Shown here: positions 60,446 to 64,000 of the stretch, piece after piece
Numbering within the stretch: position 1 is the stretch's first letter
Layout: every line of letters begins with the position of its first letter
Notes under the pieces: model-generated
Seen by the model: the letters and a program-made list of their open reading frames with translations, nothing else
Told to the model about the DNA's origin: nothing
The model's database searches: none
Assembly (NCBI RefSeq): GCF_051014685.1
Contig: NW_027478594.1
Location: 558,001 to 622,000 of the forward strand
Direction: 5' to 3'
Length of the DNA: 64,000 nucleotides
Source: Ptiloglossa arizonensis
Taxonomy: Eukaryota > Arthropoda > Insecta > Hymenoptera > Colletidae
Translations under genes and position numbers: made by a program

Positions 60446-61102
60446 TGGGAGTTTGAACTTAAGGAATGCTTGAGAAACCATCAAAATTTTCGAAAGTCTG
60501 ATACTCGATACCAATAACTTCAAAGGCCTAGGGGAAAAATGCACATACCTTTGTAATCGGGCGAGTTTCCACTTTCAGATGCAACAGGAATTTCTCGAGA
60601 TCGTCATTCCGTTCGCGAGATATGGGAGTTTGAAGTTGAGGAATGGTTGAGAAACCATCAAGATTTTCGCAATTCTGATGCTAGAAACGAATAACTGAAA
60701 TGGCCTAGGGGAAAAATACACACACCGCTGTAATCGGGCGAGCTTATGCTTTCAGATGCAACAGGAATTTCTCGATTTCGTCAATCCGTTCGCGAGATAT
60801 GGGAGTTTGAAATTAAGGAATGGTTGAGGAACCATCAAAATTTTCGCAAGTCTGATACTCGAAACTAATAACTACAAAGGCCTAGGAGAAAAATACTCAC
60901 ACCTTTGTAATCGGGCGAGCCTCTACTTTCAGATGCAACAGGAATTTCTCGAGTTCGTCAATCCGTTCGCGAGATATGGGAGTTTGAAGTTAAGGAATGG
61001 TTGAGAAACCATCGACATTTTCGCAAGTCTGATACTCGAAACCAATAACTGGAATGGCCTAGGGGAAAAGTACACACACCAGTGTAATCGGGCATGTATC
61101 TA

Positions 61103-61131
61103 TTAGGTGGACCGGAAAGTAATGTCGTTTC
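61103..61131 (+). repeat. mariner left terminal inverted repeat
   Basis: The repeat starts TTAGGTGGACCGGAAAGTAA. It pairs with 62350-62378, with one mismatch at position 6 (T here, G in the reverse complement of the right end). Confidence 0.95.
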
Positions 61132-61269
61132 TGCGCATGTCACTATTTGATTGTCATTTGTCAGCTCATTGTGTACATTAAAGTCGTAGCAAAGACATTC
61201 TGAGGTTATAGTGACTTGTTTAGTTGTAAATAATTAAATTTAAAATTTTTCTTTACAATTTTGGGTGAA

Positions 61270-62304
61270 ATGGCCAGCCAAATACCAGAAGAGGTACATA
61301 TCCGGCATTGCATGCTTTTTGAGTTTCGCAAGGTTAGTAACGCAACAGTTGCTACCAAAAACATTTGCGATGTTTATCCAAATGCATTAGACGTTCGTAA
61401 ATGCCAAAGGTGGTTTTCCAAGTTCAAATCCGGTAATTTTGATCTTTCCGACTCGTATCGATCAGGAAGACCAACAACGTTAGACAATGACGTGTTAAGT
61501 GCGGAAGTGGAAGCAAATCCGTGTCAGACAATCGAGGAATTGTCAAACAGTCTTAACCAACCTTGGTCGACCATCCAAGAACATTTGCAGCAGATTGGGA
61601 AAGTAAGCAGAGCAGGTGTTTGGGTCCCGCATAATCTGTCCGAAGAGAACAAGGCTAACCGATCCACCACATGCAACTTATTGCTTCAACGGCACAATAC
61701 AGAAGCGTTTTTTGATCGCTTGATCACCGGAGATGAAAAGTGGGTTCTTTATGATTACCCAAAACGCAAAAGGCAGTGGCTCTCTCCAAATGAATTGCCA
61801 CAAAGTACTGCTAAGCCAGGTTTACACCCCAAAAAGGCCCTTTTGTGTGTTTGGTGGAGTATTCGCGGCGTTGTTCATTTTGAAGTGCTGAAACCTGGAC
61901 AGACTGTGAATGCAGACCTTTACTGTGAACAATTAGATCGTGTAAATAAATCTTTAATTGAAAAGTGGCCAGCGATTGTCAACAGAAAAGGCGTTATTCT
62001 GCAACACGATAATGCAAGACCGCACTGCGCAAGACGAACCTTGGCAAAAATTAATGAATTGGGGTGGGAGGTACTGCCTCACCCACCGTACTCGCCCGAT
62101 GTTGCACCATCGGATTTCCATTTATTCCGATCGCTTCAACACTTTCTAAGTGGCAAAAGATTTGCAAATTTGGATGATATTCAAAATGCCATCTCTGTAT
62201 ATTTTGCTCAAAAACCAATTGATTTTTATCGATCCGGCATTGAAAATTTGCACACTAGATGGCAAAAGGTTGTTGATAATGAGGGTGATTATATCATTGA
62301 TTAA
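61270..62304 (+). CDS. mariner transposase (DD34D), 344 aa, intact
   Basis: The enzyme cuts out and reinserts its own element at TA sites in the nucleus. The first ATG at 61270 is chosen as the start (MASQIPEEVH); an in-frame TTG at 61261 upstream is not needed. Residues 1-110 form the DNA-binding part with two helix-turn-helix regions and a GRP linker at 66-68. WVPHNL at 118-123 is the mariner linker motif (usually WVPHEL). The catalytic residues are D155 (TGDEKW), D247 (QHDNARPH) and D282 (APSDFHLF), with 34 residues between the last two, so the triad is complete. LHPKK, VNRKG and GKRF motifs recall the cecropia-like subfamily that includes Hsmar1, but the subfamily is my inference. There is no frameshift or internal stop. 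The length is typical of the family. AATAAA at 62306-62311 follows the stop closely. No host gene lies nearby. Confidence 0.96.
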   Translation: MASQIPEEVHIRHCMLFEFRKVSNATVATKNICDVYPNALDVRKCQRWFSKFKSGNFDLSDSYRSGRPTTLDNDVLSAEVEANPCQTIEELSNSLNQPWSTIQEHLQQIGKVSRAGVWVPHNLSEENKANRSTTCNLLLQRHNTEAFFDRLITGDEKWVLYDYPKRKRQWLSPNELPQSTAKPGLHPKKALLCVWWSIRGVVHFEVLKPGQTVNADLYCEQLDRVNKSLIEKWPAIVNRKGVILQHDNARPHCARRTLAKINELGWEVLPHPPYSPDVAPSDFHLFRSLQHFLSGKRFANLDDIQNAISVYFAQKPIDFYRSGIENLHTRWQKVVDNEGDYIID

Positions 62305-62305
62305 A

Positions 62306-62311
62306 AATAAA
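62306..62311 (+). terminator. Polyadenylation signal of the transposase
   Basis: AATAAA lies two bases after the TAA stop and is 67 bp from the element's right end, so the transcript could end inside the transposon. Confidence 0.6.
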
Positions 62312-62349
62312 AACTCGTTAAAAATTTATGTATTTGAATTTAATGTCGG

Positions 62350-62378
62350 GAAACGACATTACTTTCCGGTCCCCCTAA
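62350..62378 (-). repeat. mariner right terminal inverted repeat
   Basis: Read on minus it starts TTAGGGGGACCGGAAAGTAA. It matches the left end at 28 of 29 positions and is followed by the duplicated TA at 62379-62380. Confidence 0.95.
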
Positions 62379-64000
62379 TACTTTCAGATGCAACAGGAAT
62401 TTCTCGAGTTCGTCAATCCGTTCGCGAGATATGGGAGTTTGAAGTTAAGGAATGCTTGAGAAACCATCAAAATTTTCGGTGGTCTGATACTCGAAACCAA
62501 TAACTGGAATGGCCTAGGGGAAAAGTACACACACCATTGTACTCGGGCGAGTTCCTACTTTTAGATGCAACAGGAATTTCTCGAGTTCGTCAATCCGTTC
62601 GCGAGACATGGGAGTTTGAAGATAAGGAATGGTTAAGAAACCATCAAAATTTTCGCAAGTCTGATACACGAAACCAATAACTACAAAAGCCTAGGGGAAA
62701 AACACACATATCTTTGTAATCGGGCGTGTTTCCACTTTCAGATGCAACAGGAATTTCTCGAGTTCGTCAATCCGTTCGGGAGATATGGGAGTTTGAATTT
62801 AAGGAATGGTTGAGCAACCATCAAAATTTTCGCAAGTCTGATACTCGAAACCAATAACTACAAAGGCCTAGGGGAAAAATGCACATACCTTTGTAATCGG
62901 GCGAGTTTCCACTTTTAGATGCAACAGGAATTTCTCGAGTTCGTCTTTCCGTTCGCGAGATATGGGAGTTTGAAGTTGAGGAATGGTTGAGAAACCATCA
63001 AGATTTTCGCAATTCTGATGCTAGAAACGAATAACTGGAATGGTCTTGGGGAAAGTACACACACCACTGTAATCGGCCGAGTTTCTACTTTCAGATGCAA
63101 CAGGAATTTCTTGAGTTCGTCAACCCGTTCGGGAGATATGGGAGTTTGAATTTAAGGAATGGTTGAGCAACCATCAAAATTTTCGCAAGTCTGATACTCG
63201 AAACCAATAACTGGAACGACCTAGGGGAAAAGTACACAAACCATTGTAATCGGGCGATTTTCTACTTCCAGGTGCAACAGGAATATCTCGAGTTCGTCAA
63301 TCCGTTCGCGAGATATGGGAGTTTGAAGTTAAGGATTGCTTGAGAAACCAACAAAATTTTCGCAAGTCTGACACTCGAAGCAATAACTACAAAGGCCTAG
63401 GGGAAAAATGCACATACCTTTGTAATCGGGCGAGTTTCCACTTTCAGATGCAACAGGAATTTCTCGAGTTCGTCAATCCGTTCGCGAGATATGGGAGTTT
63501 GATGTTAAGGAATGGTTGGGAAACCCTCAAAATTTTCGCAAGTCTGATACTCGAAACCAATAACTACAAAGGCCCGGGGAAAAGTACACGCACCATTCTA
63601 AACGGGCGAGTCTCTACTTTCAGATGCAACAGGAATTTCTCGAGTTCGTCAATCCGTTCGCGAGATATGGGAGTTTGAAGTTAAGGAATGGTTGAGAAAC
63701 CCTCAAAATTTTCGCAATTCTGATACTCGAAACCAATAACTACAAAGGCCTAGGAGAAAAATACTCATACCTTTGTAATCGGGCGAGCCTCTACTTTCAG
63801 ATGCAACAGGAATTTTTCGAGTTCGTCAATCCGTTCGCGAGATATGGGAGTTTGAAGTTAAGGAATGGTTGAGGAACCATCAAAATTTTCGCATGTCTGA
63901 TACTCGAAACCAATAACTGGAATGGCCTAGGGGAAAAGTACAAACACCATTGTAATCGGGCGAGTTCCTACTTTTAGATGCAACAGGAATTTCTCGAGTT
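62379..64000. repeat. 177-bp tandem satellite, right part
   Basis: This is the continuation of the array beyond the mariner, in the same phase, with about nine monomers of the same types (for example GAGTTCCTACTTTTAGATGC near 62549 and near 63963). It runs out of the window, so the right border is unknown. Confidence 0.97.

Larger units (their letters stand above)
44436..61102. repeat. 177-bp tandem satellite, left part
   Basis: The unit is 177 bp (for example AACCAATAAC spaced 44441, 44618, 44795). Conserved blocks include GGCCTAGGGGAAAA, TGTAATCGGGCGAGTTTC, ATGCAACAGGAATTTCTCGA, TTCGCGAGATATGGGAG and CATCAAAATTTTCGC. Monomers fall into at least three types by their variable part: TGGAATGG with GTACACACACCATTG, TACAAAGG with CATACCGTTG or CATACCTTTG, and TACAAAAGCC with CACACATATCTTTG. 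Unit length is near a nucleosome repeat. Since 177 is 3 x 59, reading frames stay in phase across monomers, but most units have stops and no protein is implied. With the part beyond the mariner there are about 103 monomers; the right end is outside the window. Confidence 0.97.
61103..62378 (+). mobile_element. Complete mariner transposon, 1276 bp, in the 177-bp satellite
   Basis: The element is bounded by 29-bp terminal inverted repeats that match at 28 of 29 positions and is flanked by the TA dinucleotide at 61101-61102 and 62379-62380. Removing the element and one TA leaves exactly 177 bp between the flanking ACCAATAAC landmarks (61043 and 62498), so the insertion is precise and the interrupted monomer is otherwise whole. 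Length, TA target and a single intact transposase frame all fit mariner of the Tc1/mariner superfamily. Intact ends and frame suggest a young insertion, possibly still able to move. Confidence 0.97.

Noticed and set aside
61103..61107. TTAGG at the mariner ends as a link to insect telomere repeats
   Set aside because: Only one unit at each end and part of the transposon's inverted repeat; coincidence.
61261..61269. TTG upstream of the transposase as the start codon
   Set aside because: The ATG at 61270 gives a normal mariner N-terminus and length; a TTG start is not expected in an animal gene.

Overview
This 64 kb window is eukaryotic repeat DNA, most likely from an insect. The insect call rests on one intact mariner element with a DD34D transposase and on CpG-rich satellites sitting in otherwise AT-rich DNA. 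A hymenopteran host is my guess only. I recognise no host protein-coding gene, rRNA or tRNA. The only credible coding sequence is the mariner transposase at 61270-62304.

Layout. (1) 1-35592: one unbroken pyrimidine-rich satellite built from the octamer TTTCTCCG and a set of 12-mers (TTTCTTTCTTCG and relatives), organised into higher-order blocks that have been duplicated repeatedly. It is cut off by the left window edge. (2) 35593-44435: a complex island with nested inverted symmetry. Its outer arms (about 36150-37882 and 42706-44350) are inverted copies of each other. Each arm carries a GC-richer repeat of unknown nature (one copy left, two right), a heptamer TTCGTTC tract (about 78 copies left, about 3 right), and a 200-bp module with a TATA box and initiator-like sequence pointing outward. 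Between the arms lie about eight full or partial copies, in both orientations, of an AT-rich repeat of about 540 bp (here 'U'), plus a central inverted repeat of about 300-bp arms. (3) 44436 to the right edge: a 177-bp tandem satellite of about 103 monomers with nested duplications, the largest being a 2654-bp, 15-monomer unit present twice almost without change. (4) 61103-62378: a 1276-bp mariner inserted at a TA inside one 177-bp monomer.

How the parts relate. The octamer array ends inside a U-type repeat, so it seems to have grown within the same repeat community. The two outward promoter-like modules point at the two satellites: the left one (minus strand) would read towards the octamer array, and the right one (plus strand) into the 177-bp array. 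If functional, they could be sources of satellite RNA. The setting fits a heterochromatic (pericentromeric or subtelomeric) block, but nothing in the window proves which.
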